Part shown: positions 50,221 through 58,489 of the stretch, piece by piece | Layout of the letters: the number at the start of each line of letters is the position of its first letter | How positions within the stretch are numbered: position 1 is the first letter of the stretch | From: Pseudomonas sp. GR 6-02 | Lineage (GTDB): Bacteria; Pseudomonadota; Gammaproteobacteria; Pseudomonadales; Pseudomonadaceae | NCBI RefSeq assembly: GCF_001655615.1 | Contig: NZ_CP011567.1 | Location: forward strand, 2,365,001 to 2,429,000 | DNA length: 64,000 nt | Direction of reading: 5' to 3' | Program-made: the position numbers and the translations under genes | The notes under the pieces: model-generated | Seen by the model: the letters and a program-made list of their open reading frames with translations, nothing else | Told to the model about the DNA's origin: nothing | Database searches by the model: none

Positions 50221-51090
50221 TCAGGCATCGAGGAACGCCTGTGCCTTGGCCACAAAGTCAGCGTGGTGTTGGAAAATACCGCCGTGCCCGGCATCCTCAT
50301 AAATCACCAGTTGTGCGTTGGGGATACGCTTTGCCAGTGCACTCGAGTTAACGCTGGGCACCATGATGTCGTTGTCGCCGTTGACGATCAGCGTCGGCGT
50401 CCGCAAGCGTCTGAGGTCTTGTGGCGCCTGTTTGCCCCACGCAGTGATGGCTTTCAACTGCCGCAGGAAAGCGCTGGGCGTCGGGCTTTTGTCGCGATTT
50501 TTTTTGCGTGCTTTCAGGCGTTGTAAATACTGCGAGGCGGATCGACGACCATTGGGCGTCGAAGTAAAGAACAGGTAGAACTTCGGATCGCGCCAGGTCA
50601 GCAAGCCTTTGAGCATCAATGGCCATGTCACCGAGCCGACCTTGTCGATACCGCTGCCGCCGGCTGGTCCGGTGCCGGTCAGAATCAAACGCCGCACCAA
50701 ATCAGGCGCCTTCAGGGCGATGTCCTGAGCGACGAAGCCGCCGAGGGAGAAACCGAGCACATCAACGGTTTCCAACCCCAGCGCATGAATCAGCTGGATG
50801 GCATCGTCAGCCATTTCGCCGACGGTCAGTGGTGCGCTTCCGCCAGAGCCGCCGATGCCGCGATAGTCGGTGGTAATGACGCGTCTGGTTTGTGCAAGGC
50901 CATCGATGATCGCGGGGTCGAAGTTGTCCAGCACCGCGCCCCAATGGTTGAACAGTACGAGGGGCACACCGGTTGCTGGGCCGGTATCGCGATAGGCAAA
51001 GGGAATGCCGTTGACCGTGATCGACTGGTTCGTCGCATTGATGAACGACGTCTGTGAACCCGAGGGCGTACTTGTCTGCGTTGAATTCAT
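50221..51090 (-). CDS. Alpha/beta hydrolase
   Basis: 289 aa. Nucleophile elbow GFSLGG with Ser near residue 115, oxyanion region NHWG near residue 49, acid in VNGDNDIMV and catalytic His in DAGHGGIFQHH. Soluble. Probably an esterase or epoxide-hydrolase-like enzyme; the substrate is not evident. Third gene of the OYE operon. Confidence 0.86.
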   Translation of the reverse strand: MNSTQTSTPSGSQTSFINATNQSITVNGIPFAYRDTGPATGVPLVLFNHWGAVLDNFDPAIIDGLAQTRRVITTDYRGIGGSGGSAPLTVGEMADDAIQLIHALGLETVDVLGFSLGGFVAQDIALKAPDLVRRLILTGTGPAGGSGIDKVGSVTWPLMLKGLLTWRDPKFYLFFTSTPNGRRSASQYLQRLKARKKNRDKSPTPSAFLRQLKAITAWGKQAPQDLRRLRTPTLIVNGDNDIMVPSVNSSALAKRIPNAQLVIYEDAGHGGIFQHHADFVAKAQAFLDA

Positions 51091-51171
51091 TGCTACTCCG
51101 GACAGTGGCCGGGTTCGATGCAGTGCCCTGCGCCTGCATCGAATCCGGCGCGAATGCTCGCTACCAAAAGA

Positions 51172-51960
51172 TCACGGTTGGGTCTGGTAGCGCTGGGCGA
51201 CTGCAGACTGGCGGATTTGCCCCAGCAGGCCCTGACGTGCGCTCTGCAGCTCATCCCAGCGTTCCGCTTCGTGCAGCGGCGGGATGGTCACCGGTTCGCG
51301 ACGATCAAAACCGACTAGAGCGGCATCCACCAGATCGCCCACTTCCATGATTTCGCTCAAGGTGTTGATGTCGACGCCGGAGCGATCCCAGATTTCCGTG
51401 CGGGTGGCGGCGGGCAGCACGGCCTGCACGTAGACGCCCTGAGGCGAAAGTTCCAGGCTCAGGCCCTGGGAAAGGAACAGCACAAATGCCTTGGTCGCAC
51501 CGTAGACCGTCATGCCGAACTCCGGCGCGAGGCCCACCACCGAACCGATGTTGATGATCGCGCCGTCGCCTGCCTTGGCCAGGCGTGGGGCGATGGCGCT
51601 GGCGAGCCGCACCAGCGCCGTGGTGTTGAGGGCGACCAGTTGCGCAACGCTGTCGGTGCTTTGGTCGATGAAGTTACCGGACAGCGCGGCGCCGGCGTTA
51701 TTGACGAGGATGCCGATGCGGGCGTCGTCGCGCAGGCGGCTTTCAACGGTTGTCAGATCGCTGAGTTGGGTCAGGTCCGCCGCAATGACATCGACGGCGA
51801 CGTCGTGTTCGCTGCGCAAGCGCGCTGCAAGTGCATCCAGGCGCGCCTGATCGCGGGCGACCAGTACCAGATCGTGGCCGCGTTGCGCGAAGCGCTCGGC
51901 GTAGACCGCGCCAATGCCGGTGGAGGCGCCAGTGATGAGAACAGTAGGGCGAGTGCTCAT
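51172..51960 (-). CDS. Short-chain dehydrogenase/reductase
   Basis: 262 aa classical SDR: TGASTGIG cofactor loop (11-18), NNAGA, catalytic Ser in GSVVGL and Tyr-x3-Lys in YGATK. The unusual C-terminal part (EIMEVGDLVDAALVGFDRREPVTIPPLH) is seen in SDRs acting with OYEs. Second gene of the operon, 52 bp after the OYE gene. Confidence 0.9.
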   Translation of the reverse strand: MSTRPTVLITGASTGIGAVYAERFAQRGHDLVLVARDQARLDALAARLRSEHDVAVDVIAADLTQLSDLTTVESRLRDDARIGILVNNAGAALSGNFIDQSTDSVAQLVALNTTALVRLASAIAPRLAKAGDGAIINIGSVVGLAPEFGMTVYGATKAFVLFLSQGLSLELSPQGVYVQAVLPAATRTEIWDRSGVDINTLSEIMEVGDLVDAALVGFDRREPVTIPPLHEAERWDELQSARQGLLGQIRQSAVAQRYQTQP

Positions 51961-52012
51961 GGGTTATCTCTCTTTCAGGATGTGAGAAACAGAAAGCGCG
52001 ATCACTGATGGC

Positions 52013-53113
52013 TCAGCTTGCGATAGCGCTCGATTCAGCCAGCGTCGGGTAGTCGATGTAGCCAGCCGCACCGCCGCCATAGAGGGTGGCGGGATTGAAC
52101 GCGGACAACGGCGCGCCACGTTTGAGGCGCTCCACCAGATCCGGATTGCCAATGAACGGGCGACCGAAGGCGATCAGGTCGGCCTGGTCTGCAGCGAGCT
52201 TCGAAGTCGCCAGGTCCAGGTCATAGCCGTTGTTGGCGATGTAGGTGTTTTTGAAGCGTTGGCGCAGGGCGCCGAAATCGAAGGGCGCCACGTCGCGCGG
52301 GCCACCGGTCGCGCCTTCGACCACGTGCAGATAAACCACGTCGAGGGCGTCGAGTTGTTCAACGACGTAATCGAATTGCGCCTGCGGATCGCTGCTGGAT
52401 ACGCCATTGGCCGGCGAAACGGGAGACAGGCGCACACCTGTGCGATCCGCGCCGATTTCATTGACAACCGCCGCCGTCACTTCGAGCAACAGGCGCGCAC
52501 GATTTTCAATCGAACCGCCGTAAGCGTCGGTACGCAGATTGGCGCTGTCCTTGAGGAATTGATCCAGCAAATAGCCGTTTGCACCGTGAATCTCCACACC
52601 ATCGAACCCGGCGGCGACCGCGTTTGCCGCGGCCTGGCGGAAATCGGAGACGATCCCCGGCAGTTCGCTGATGTCCAGTGCGCGCGGCTCGGAGACGTCT
52701 TCAAAACGGTTGTTGACGAACACTTTGGTGGCGGCGCGCAGTGCAGAAGGGGCCACAGGAGCGGCGCCGTTTTCTTGCAGATCAACATGCGACACGCGGC
52801 CGACATGCCACAGTTGCAGAAAGATTTTTCCGCCCTTGGCATGGACGGCATCGGTCACGGTGCGCCAGCCGTCTATCTGCGCCTGCGTGTAGATCCCGGG
52901 GGTGTCCTGATAGCCCTGGCCCTGTCGGGAAATCTGCGTGGCTTCGCTGATCAGCAGGCCGGCGCTGGCGCGTTGGCTGTAATAGGTGGCCGCGAACTCG
53001 CTGGGGACGAAGCCCCGGCCTGCGCGGTTACGTGTCAGCGGCGCGAGGACTACCCGGTTCGACAGCGTTAGGCTGCCAAGGGTGTAAGGGGTGAACAGAT
53101 TCTGATTGGTCAT
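52013..53113 (-). CDS. Alkene reductase, Old Yellow Enzyme family
   Basis: 366 aa. FMN barrel signatures: TPYTLGSLTLSNRVVLAPLTRNRA, SEATQIS, QLWHVGRVSH, and the substrate-binding pair in VEIHGANGYLLDQFL. Reduces activated C=C bonds of electrophiles such as enones and nitro compounds using NADPH. First gene of the operon and divergent from a TetR repressor. TTGACA (complement of 53186-53191) is a good -35 in the divergent region. Confidence 0.94.
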   Translation of the reverse strand: MTNQNLFTPYTLGSLTLSNRVVLAPLTRNRAGRGFVPSEFAATYYSQRASAGLLISEATQISRQGQGYQDTPGIYTQAQIDGWRTVTDAVHAKGGKIFLQLWHVGRVSHVDLQENGAAPVAPSALRAATKVFVNNRFEDVSEPRALDISELPGIVSDFRQAAANAVAAGFDGVEIHGANGYLLDQFLKDSANLRTDAYGGSIENRARLLLEVTAAVVNEIGADRTGVRLSPVSPANGVSSSDPQAQFDYVVEQLDALDVVYLHVVEGATGGPRDVAPFDFGALRQRFKNTYIANNGYDLDLATSKLAADQADLIAFGRPFIGNPDLVERLKRGAPLSAFNPATLYGGGAAGYIDYPTLAESSAIAS

Positions 53114-53262
53114 CTGGTATTTCTTCCGTACCCGTTGATGGAGATCGGTGTTGCGTGCAATTAGGATGATGATCGAAATCTAAACTGTCAACGGTTTTGA
53201 TTATGACCAGCATCTATGTATGATTGGACGCATGATTTCCCGGTAAACACGAGGTATTGCAC

Positions 53263-53862
53263 GTGAGAGTGACCAAGGCCCAGGCGCAGGCCAATCGAGA
53301 GCACATCGTTGAAACGGCCTCAGAGCTGTTCCGTGAGCGCGGCTTTGACGGCGTCGGTGTGGCGGATCTCATGGCGGCTGCCGGTTTCACCCATGGAGGC
53401 TTCTACAAGCACTTCGGGTCGAAGGCCGACCTGATGGCCGAAGCCTCGGCCTGCAGTCTTGCCAAATCGCTGACTGGCGCCCAAGCGCTCGATGTTCCGG
53501 GCTTCATCAACGTCTATGTGACCCGAGAACATCGGGACGGACGTGGCAGCGGTTGCACCATGGCCGCGTTGTGCAGCGACGCGGCACGTCAATCGGATGA
53601 TGTGAAAACGACATTTGCCGAAGGCATTGAACACACCCTGCAAACGCTGGGAGAGAAATATCCGACGGGACCGGATGCCGAGGCGGGAGAGGGGAGAAAG
53701 AAAATGATCGACCTGCTGTCTCGTGCTGTCGGCGCGATTATTTTGTCGCGTGCCTGCCCGGATGATTCTGCGCTCGCGGATGAGATCCTTGAGGTTTGTC
53801 GCGCTGAAATGTTTGCTTCGTTGCCGGTCGATGAAGTTGAACCGGTGTTGAAGGGAGATTAA
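53263..53862 (+). CDS. TetR-family regulator of the OYE operon
   Basis: 199 aa from GTG 53263 (GAGG upstream); an in-frame TTG at 53257 is less likely. HTH TASELFRERGFDGVGVADLMAAAGFTHGGFYKHFGSKADL matches the YcdC/NemR-like group whose conserved Cys residues sense electrophiles (Cys at CSLAK, GSGCTM, ALCSD). It is divergent from the OYE operon and probably represses it, released by reactive electrophiles (inference). Confidence 0.9.
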   Translation: MRVTKAQAQANREHIVETASELFRERGFDGVGVADLMAAAGFTHGGFYKHFGSKADLMAEASACSLAKSLTGAQALDVPGFINVYVTREHRDGRGSGCTMAALCSDAARQSDDVKTTFAEGIEHTLQTLGEKYPTGPDAEAGEGRKKMIDLLSRAVGAIILSRACPDDSALADEILEVCRAEMFASLPVDEVEPVLKGD

Positions 53863-54029
53863 TTCAAAGCGTGAACGGCCTATTCGCGCTATCAAAATAC
53901 GCTACACGTTTTTTTGACCCATTTGAATTGAGCGGGATTTGTAGAAAACCAGCTAAGAAATTTAGCTATATATTAGTTTTGCTATCCTCTTTGCGGTCAG
54001 TCATGCGTCGTCTGAATAAGGAAACTTCT

Positions 54030-54566
54030 ATGACTACTGCACATGTTTTCATCGCCATCAGTCTAGATGGCTATATCGCCAGGTCCGACGGTGACATTGA
54101 CTGGCTATTGCAGCGCGATGATCAGAGTGAGGATCACGGCTACCTGGGCTTCATCGCCGATAAGGATGCTATCGTGATGGGGAGGGGGAGCTATGAGAAA
54201 GTGCTGACCTTCGACACTTGGTTCTACGACCTGCCAGTAATCGTGTTGTCTCAACAGTTGGCCGATTCACAGGTGCCTAATGCGCTAGAGGGGAAAGTGC
54301 GTTTTTCCAACCTCACTCCTTCAGACCTGCTGGCGGAACTGGCGAGGCAAGGTGTGCATCGAGTCTATGTCGATGGCGGGCAATTGGTGCAGTCATTCCT
54401 GCGTGACGGGTTAGTCGCCGATATGGTGATCACCACTGTTCCCGTGCTGATTGGGTCGGGAAGACCATTGTTCGGGGCCCTTACGCAGGACATTGAATTG
54501 AAGCTAGTAAATAGCCGGTGTTTTCCTTCCGGTCTAGTGCAGTCAACCTATCAGTTGGCTCCTTGA
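54030..54566 (+). CDS. Dihydrofolate-reductase-like (RibD C-terminal) protein
   Basis: 178 aa from ATG 54030 (AAGGA upstream). RibD_C pattern: TAHVFIAISLDGYIARSDGDIDWL at the start, KDAIVMGRGSYEKVL, VYVDGGQLVQSFLRDGLVADMVITTVPVLIGSGRPLF. These NADPH-dependent enzymes are common accessory genes, and chromosomal trimethoprim-insensitive activity has been proposed for some; the physiological role is unclear. Lower GC than neighbours suggests transfer. Confidence 0.82.
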   Translation: MTTAHVFIAISLDGYIARSDGDIDWLLQRDDQSEDHGYLGFIADKDAIVMGRGSYEKVLTFDTWFYDLPVIVLSQQLADSQVPNALEGKVRFSNLTPSDLLAELARQGVHRVYVDGGQLVQSFLRDGLVADMVITTVPVLIGSGRPLFGALTQDIELKLVNSRCFPSGLVQSTYQLAP

Positions 54567-54639
54567 TTTTCCGGAGGGAGACCCGATCCAAAACGCTGGG
54601 CGCTCTGGGCGCTCTGGTCGCCAAGATGGCCAAGGAGCA

Positions 54640-55066
54640 TGCTACATTGCGGCCGTAGCGCCGGAGCTGGCAAAGCATGTTTTCAGCCATATCGACCAGC
54701 GCGCCGAATCCGATATGAACCTACTGACGCGTTTGGCACGTGAACTGGGCGCCGTGGCGAAGCCGGTCGACGGTCGCCTGGTGGTGGTGCCCAGGGGCGT
54801 GGCTCAGATCGACCATGTCCATCACTCGGCCGCTGACGCCTGGAATGGTCGCCGAGGGGCGGATCGATGTGCACAACCATCGCGCCAGCGCGAACAGACT
54901 TTGGCAGGTCGAGTCGGTCATGCATGTCATTGGTTCGGGCGGGGTGTCATCGTCGGCGGCGGAATGTGTGACGCCAGCGTGAGGCCGTCGGGGGAGATCA
55001 AGGGACCTACTCGGCCACCGTACGCGGCCCCATGCCGCCCCGAGAAGGAGTTCCAACGCTTGTCTT
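54640..55066 (+). pseudogene. Phage tail protein (late control D-like) remnant
   Basis: Two frames carry recognisable pieces: HVFSHIDQRAESDMNLLTRLARELGAVAKPVDGRLVVVP... (frame of 54715) resembles the C-terminal part of gpD-like tail proteins, while TPGMVAEGRIDVHNHRASANRLWQVESV lies in another frame (about 54835-54920), so the gene is frameshifted and truncated. It marks the start of the decayed prophage or island. Confidence 0.6.
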
Positions 55067-55406
55067 AGCAGTTGATGGAGATCTTGCAGGCGCCGGTCTT
55101 GTAGTCAGGGTTGTCTTTGTGGCCGCAGCCCTGCAGCCCGAAGGGGGATCGGGTCGAGCCATGGCGTACCGGTGATGACCAGCTTGGTTAACGCCGTAGT
55201 CGGAATCTTTGCAAGCTCCGCTCGCTTGAGAAACCTCCCGAGTCACCTCGAAGAGCATAGAGGCTTGCCCTGTAGATGGCCGTTCTTCGAGAGCAACCAA
55301 AACTCCGGATTTTTTTATAGGCCCATTCCCAACCCCGAGACTTGGTCTTTTCGGCAGGTGTTAATTTCACTTCAGAGCCTCTAGCAGTGGAGTTTGCCGG
55401 GATCAT
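55065..55406 (-). pseudogene. Cysteine-containing protein remnant
   Basis: Minus-strand readings such as PFGLQGCGHKDNPDYKTGACKISINC (ends 55065) and WEWAYKKIRSFGCSRR in different frames look like parts of one exported Cys-rich protein interrupted by frameshifts, probably at a C-run near 55143. The original function is not identifiable. Nothing else recognised to 55562. Confidence 0.4.
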
Positions 55407-55562
55407 AGCAATGTGCCTCTGTTAGAAAAGCGTCAAATAATAACCTTTCATGTATCAGGGTTAATACATATCCGGCGCTTGGTCTTTAGGAGGAAAAAAC
55501 ACGCTGATTACTCGGTTTTTTGGCTGGTGCGTAAGGGCAGGGGCAAACTAGGGGCTTGGGGT

Positions 55563-55739
55563 TCAGGTCGGCAGAACGCCTGGAAGGGAGGGCACTACTG
55601 TCGGAAAATGTACAACCTGGTGTCCCTCGTCCCGGTCTACCTTGTCGCGATCCAGCAACCCAGTGTAATGCGGGTTGTCGCCTTGATCTGCCGACCAAGT
55701 GTACTTGTACACCAAGTCACTCTTCGTGATTACAGCCAT
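55563..55739 (-). pseudogene. Truncated hypothetical gene
   Basis: 58 aa with a strong ribosome site (GAGGAAGGGAC) ahead of ATG 55739. The start AVITKSDLVYKYTWSADQGDNPHYTGLLDRDKVDRDEGH is well formed, then the reading decays (QVVHFPTVVPSLPG) and stops. I recall a longer Pseudomonas family with the start ITKSDLVYKYSW followed by EGYEVLYF, so this looks frameshifted. Function unknown. Confidence 0.5.
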
Positions 55740-55912
55740 GTCCCTTCCTCGAGGTGACGGGCAGACAATTCTGCGCCATCTCGAAGTTCTAGCGGATGCA
55801 GAAAGTTTCGCAATGTCACCTCGTCATTCTCCTGCGGTGGCTTGCGCAAAACCTCCTCTGGAGGCCGCGTGTTTCCGTTTGCATAAGCACAAAAAATCGA
55901 ATGTTTTGCCAC
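55730..55912 (-). CDS. Small hypothetical protein, possibly coupled to the next gene
   Basis: 60 aa from GTG 55912, reading AKHSIFCAYANGNTRPPEEVLRKPPQ...TLRNFLHPLELRDGAELSARHL. Its stop overlaps the start of the truncated gene at 55739, as in a coupled pair. The ribosome site is poor and an alternative frame exists, so this is tentative. Low GC and island context. Confidence 0.35.
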   Translation of the reverse strand: MAKHSIFCAYANGNTRPPEEVLRKPPQENDEVTLRNFLHPLELRDGAELSARHLEEGTWL

Positions 55913-55974
55913 TCTTAAAGGGGGGCATATTCGTTCTAAAACAATAGCTTAGGTCGTTACAGTCCCCGGCATGA

Positions 55975-56015
55975 GGTGCTAGGGGTCGAGTGTTCGAGTC
56001 ACTCCGTCCCGACCA
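55975..56015 (+). other. tRNA-Pro(GGG-type) 3' fragment, attachment-site scar
   Basis: GGTGCTAGGGGTCGAG leads into a perfect T-arm (GAGTG, loop TTCGAGT, CACTC), acceptor strand CGTCCCG, discriminator A and CCA. The 5' two-thirds of a tRNA are absent, so this is the duplicated 3' end left by tRNA-targeted integration. It lies 65 bp from the end of the integrase remnant, the normal attachment-site geometry. The parental tRNA is not in the window. Confidence 0.82.
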
Positions 56016-56080
56016 TATTTCGTGAGGAGATCAAGCGCTTAGTGGCTTGGTCCCCTTTCTCGTTTCAGGTCTACGCAAAA

Positions 56081-56323
56081 CTACCCAGTGATTTCGCTGA
56101 TATTCAGATCCGGTATCGCCTCAGGCCGGACGATTTTCTCGTGGTCCCGCTGGTAGTTTTTGGTCATGCCCTCGCTCGCGTGCCCTGCGATCTTCTGTCC
56201 ATCGTTTCCGGCGTTCTTCCACAGGTGCAGCGACAGCGCCCGCACTTCATGGAAGCTCGGCACCTCCTCCGTGCCAGAGCCGCTACATACGTCAACCCAA
56301 TAGGCAGATGCATCGGCTAGCAA
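56081..56323 (-). pseudogene. Tyrosine recombinase (phage integrase), C-terminal fragment
   Basis: The reading SFHEVRALSLHLWKNAGNDGQKIAGHASEGMTKNYQRDHE has the catalytic H-x-x-R and the nucleophile Tyr region (GHASEGMTKNY) of a lambda-type integrase. The N-terminal DNA-binding part is missing, cut off at the end of the winged-helix gene. It is adjacent to the tRNA-Pro scar, identifying the element's former end. Confidence 0.85.
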
Positions 56324-56793
56324 GTAGATGCTGTGGCGGGGGGGGGCGAGCAGCGCTTCCAGGTTTTTTCATCGCATGCGGTATGCCTGTTAGATAAGTC
56401 CTTCTCAATGTGTATTGTTTGGACGATGCAGTAGCCGCGATTTCTCACCGAGCGGAAAAGGTTATCTCCTCTAGCGGACCTCTTGAACTTCGCTTGTAGC
56501 CTGCTGAGGCACATCACCAGTCCCTTATAGTGGTCAAGGTTTTTGTTTAGTTTTTTGGCAATGGCATCATTACTTACTATCCGTTCTGTGCTGCTTATTA
56601 ACAAGTCGAGTACTGCGTACTCCATCTTGGTTAGATTGATAGTTTTTTCATTGTTAGTAAGTAATCGCAGAGGCTCGACTAGCATCCATGCATTTGAACT
56701 TTGTGCGCGTATTGCGTTGAACATACTCTTTTCAACGGGGGCGTGCGCCTCGAAAGCGGAGGGTCGTCTGGAGGGGGGCGTATCGATATTCAT
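56317..56793 (-). CDS. Orphan winged-helix (OmpR/PhoB-like) DNA-binding protein, copy 2
   Basis: 158 aa, paralogue of the protein at 40089-40442: shared MEYAVLDLLISSTERIVSNDAI / CLSRLQAKFKRSARGDNLFRSVRNRGYC. It has an N-terminal extension of about 45 residues and a C-terminal tail (ACDEKTWKRCSPPPATASTC) that probably results from read-through into sequence brought by recombination with the integrase fragment. No receiver domain. AT-rich. Its target is unknown. Confidence 0.72.
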   Translation of the reverse strand: MNIDTPPSRRPSAFEAHAPVEKSMFNAIRAQSSNAWMLVEPLRLLTNNEKTINLTKMEYAVLDLLISSTERIVSNDAIAKKLNKNLDHYKGLVMCLSRLQAKFKRSARGDNLFRSVRNRGYCIVQTIHIEKDLSNRHTACDEKTWKRCSPPPATASTC

Positions 56794-57104
56794 CTAAGTG
56801 AGGATGTTTCTTTGGATGTATTGCTCTTCCGCTAGCTGGCTCGAAATAGAGAAATTCCTAGGTCAGCGGAGATGGCGCAGTGCAATGCAGAGTGTATTTC
56901 GGTTAAAACCGGCTAATTTCGGTGATGATACGTTTCAGCAATCGTAAAATCTTTAAAAAAGATCGAACGTACGTTGGTTTTGATAGGGAGGATTAAGGAC
57001 ATTCCAGCCAGTTGCGGGTGTCTTCGATTTCGTACGGATCCACGGTTTCGCCTCAGTATTTGAGGCGAGGTGGTAGCGGGGTAGCGATAAGATGCAGTGC
57101 TAAT
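56794..57104. other. AT-rich intergenic region
   Basis: 311 bp upstream of the winged-helix gene. The only structure noticed is GCCTCA-GTATT-TGAGGC (57048-57064), a short inverted repeat. No gene or terminator recognised. Confidence 0.5.
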
Positions 57105-57313
57105 TCACTCCAGCGTCATCAGTACCGCGAGCGTCATCTTGATGAACTCTTCGTTCTTGTCGATGGTGTCCAAGGCGCCGCGCACGTTGTCGGCGACGTC
57201 GGCTGAGCCGCGGGCTTCGACCCAGTTGGAAAGCTCCATGATGGCGGCTTCGAGCGCGAGTTGGTTTTCGTTGATCTTGTACAGCAGGGAGGGGGACGGT
57301 CCGAATGTGGCAT
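57105..57313 (-). pseudogene. Small hypothetical gene with a frameshift near the start
   Basis: GAGGATTTGCG precedes an ATG at 57313, but the recognisable protein LYKINENQLALEAAIMELSNWVEARGSADVADNVRGALDTIDKNEEFIKMTLAVLMTLE is one frame away. The interval is 209 nt, one base short of an in-frame gene, and a C/T homopolymer-rich stretch (57279-57300) separates the two frames. Either the gene is broken or a base is missing from the assembly. Helical protein of unknown function. Confidence 0.55.
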
Positions 57314-57478
57314 CGCAAATCCTCGGTTTTGAGGACAGCGTAGCACCACCTTACGTGAAGGATTTTTAACGATCAGCAGGACGCCGGAGGAGGGGGTTCA
57401 GCCGCTGAGTTCTGGAACACGTCCATAATAGTTATGGAACACATGCCGAGAGCCGAGATTTTCACCAAACCCCAGAAA

Positions 57479-57510
57479 CGACAAAGCCCTGAAAAATCAG
57501 GGCTTTGTCG
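57479..57510. terminator. Terminator downstream of tRNA-Ser
   Basis: CGACAAAGCCCTGA (57479-57492) pairs perfectly over 14 bp with 57497-57510, followed on the minus strand by T-rich sequence. Preceded by CCCCAGAAA, the block shared with 28406 and 46394. Confidence 0.92.
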
Positions 57511-57518
57511 TATAAAGA

Positions 57519-57606
57519 TGGCGGAGGCGATGGGATTCGAACTCATGGACCTGTTACAGTCGACGGTTTTCAAGACCGTTGCCTTAAACCACTCGGCCAC
57601 ACCTCC
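57519..57606 (-). tRNA. tRNA-Ser(UGA)
   Basis: On the minus strand the 5' acceptor GGAGGTG pairs with the 3' CGCCTCC. The anticodon loop CTTGAAA carries TGA, reading UCA/UCG codons. A long variable arm (class II) precedes the T-arm GTTCGAATC, and discriminator G plus CCA are encoded. A terminator lies nine bases downstream. The tRNA gene is flanked by island debris but appears intact. Confidence 0.96.
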
Positions 57607-57729
57607 GTTTGCGTTGCGGGCGCCATAATACCTGAATGAAACACACTGTCAAACTCTCTGCATGGCTTGTTACAGAGCGTCTGTTATGATCTTTGCGACT
57701 GAACGTTTCAAACCAACAGGAGTGTCGCC

Positions 57730-58401
57730 ATGCGCGAACAGGATTACGCAGTTAATAACAGCGTGCAGGCTGAGCAGCTAGAGGTTAGCCGCGTCCTGCG
57801 CAACACTTACGGCCTACTCGCCCTCACCCTCGCATTCAGCGGCGTGATGGCGTTTGTCGCACAGCAGATGCGTGTCGGTTACCCGAACGTCTTCGTGGTG
57901 CTGATCGGCTTCTACGGCCTTTTCTTCCTCACCAACAAACTCCGTGACTCGGCGTGGGGCCTGGTTTCTGCGTTCGCGCTGACCGGTTTCATGGGTTTCC
58001 TGCTCGGCCCGATCCTCAACCGTTACCTGGGCATGCAGGGCGGCGCGGAAGTGGTCAGCTCGGCCTTCGCGATGACCGCGCTGGTGTTCGGCGGCCTGTC
58101 GGCTTATGTGCTGATCACCCGTAAGGACATGAGCTTCCTGGGTGGTTTCATCACGGCCGGTTTCTTCGTGTTGCTGGGTGCGACGCTGGCGAGCTTCTTC
58201 TTCAAGATCAGTGGTCTGCAACTGGCGATCAGCGCAGGTTTCGTGCTGTTCTCCTCGGTCTGCATTCTGTTCCAGACCAGCGCCATCATTCACGGCGGCG
58301 AGCGCAACTACATCATGGCGACCATCAGCCTGTATGTATCGATCTACAACCTGTTCATCAGCTTGCTGCAGCTGTTCGGCATCATGGGCCGCGATGATTG
58401 A
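57730..58401 (+). CDS. yccA: Bax inhibitor-1/YccA family membrane protein
   Basis: 223 aa, seven predicted TM helices. Typical start (NSVQAEQLEVSRVLRNTYGLLALTLAFSGVMAF) and the C-terminal pattern FQTSAIIHGGERNYIMATISLYVSIYNLF of BI-1/YccA proteins, which in E. coli bind and modulate the FtsH protease. AGGAG precedes the ATG. Monocistronic with a strong terminator. Confidence 0.93.
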   Translation: MREQDYAVNNSVQAEQLEVSRVLRNTYGLLALTLAFSGVMAFVAQQMRVGYPNVFVVLIGFYGLFFLTNKLRDSAWGLVSAFALTGFMGFLLGPILNRYLGMQGGAEVVSSAFAMTALVFGGLSAYVLITRKDMSFLGGFITAGFFVLLGATLASFFFKISGLQLAISAGFVLFSSVCILFQTSAIIHGGERNYIMATISLYVSIYNLFISLLQLFGIMGRDD

Positions 58402-58416
58402 TCGCCAGCCTTGAGT

Positions 58417-58442
58417 AAAAAACCCGCTTCGGCGGGTTTTTT
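58417..58442 (+). terminator. Intrinsic terminator of yccA
   Basis: CCCGC-TTCG-GCGGG with flanking A6 and T6 (58417-58442), 15 bp after the stop, working in both directions towards the convergent Lrp-type gene. Confidence 0.95.
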
Positions 58443-58489
58443 ATCGTCTGGGAATCGGGGTATCCACGTCTTTGCGAACCAAACAGCAC

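Noticed and set aside
55975..56015. Complete tRNA-Pro gene
   Set aside because: Only the T-arm, acceptor 3' strand and CCA are present; D-arm and anticodon arm are missing, so it is an attachment-site copy.
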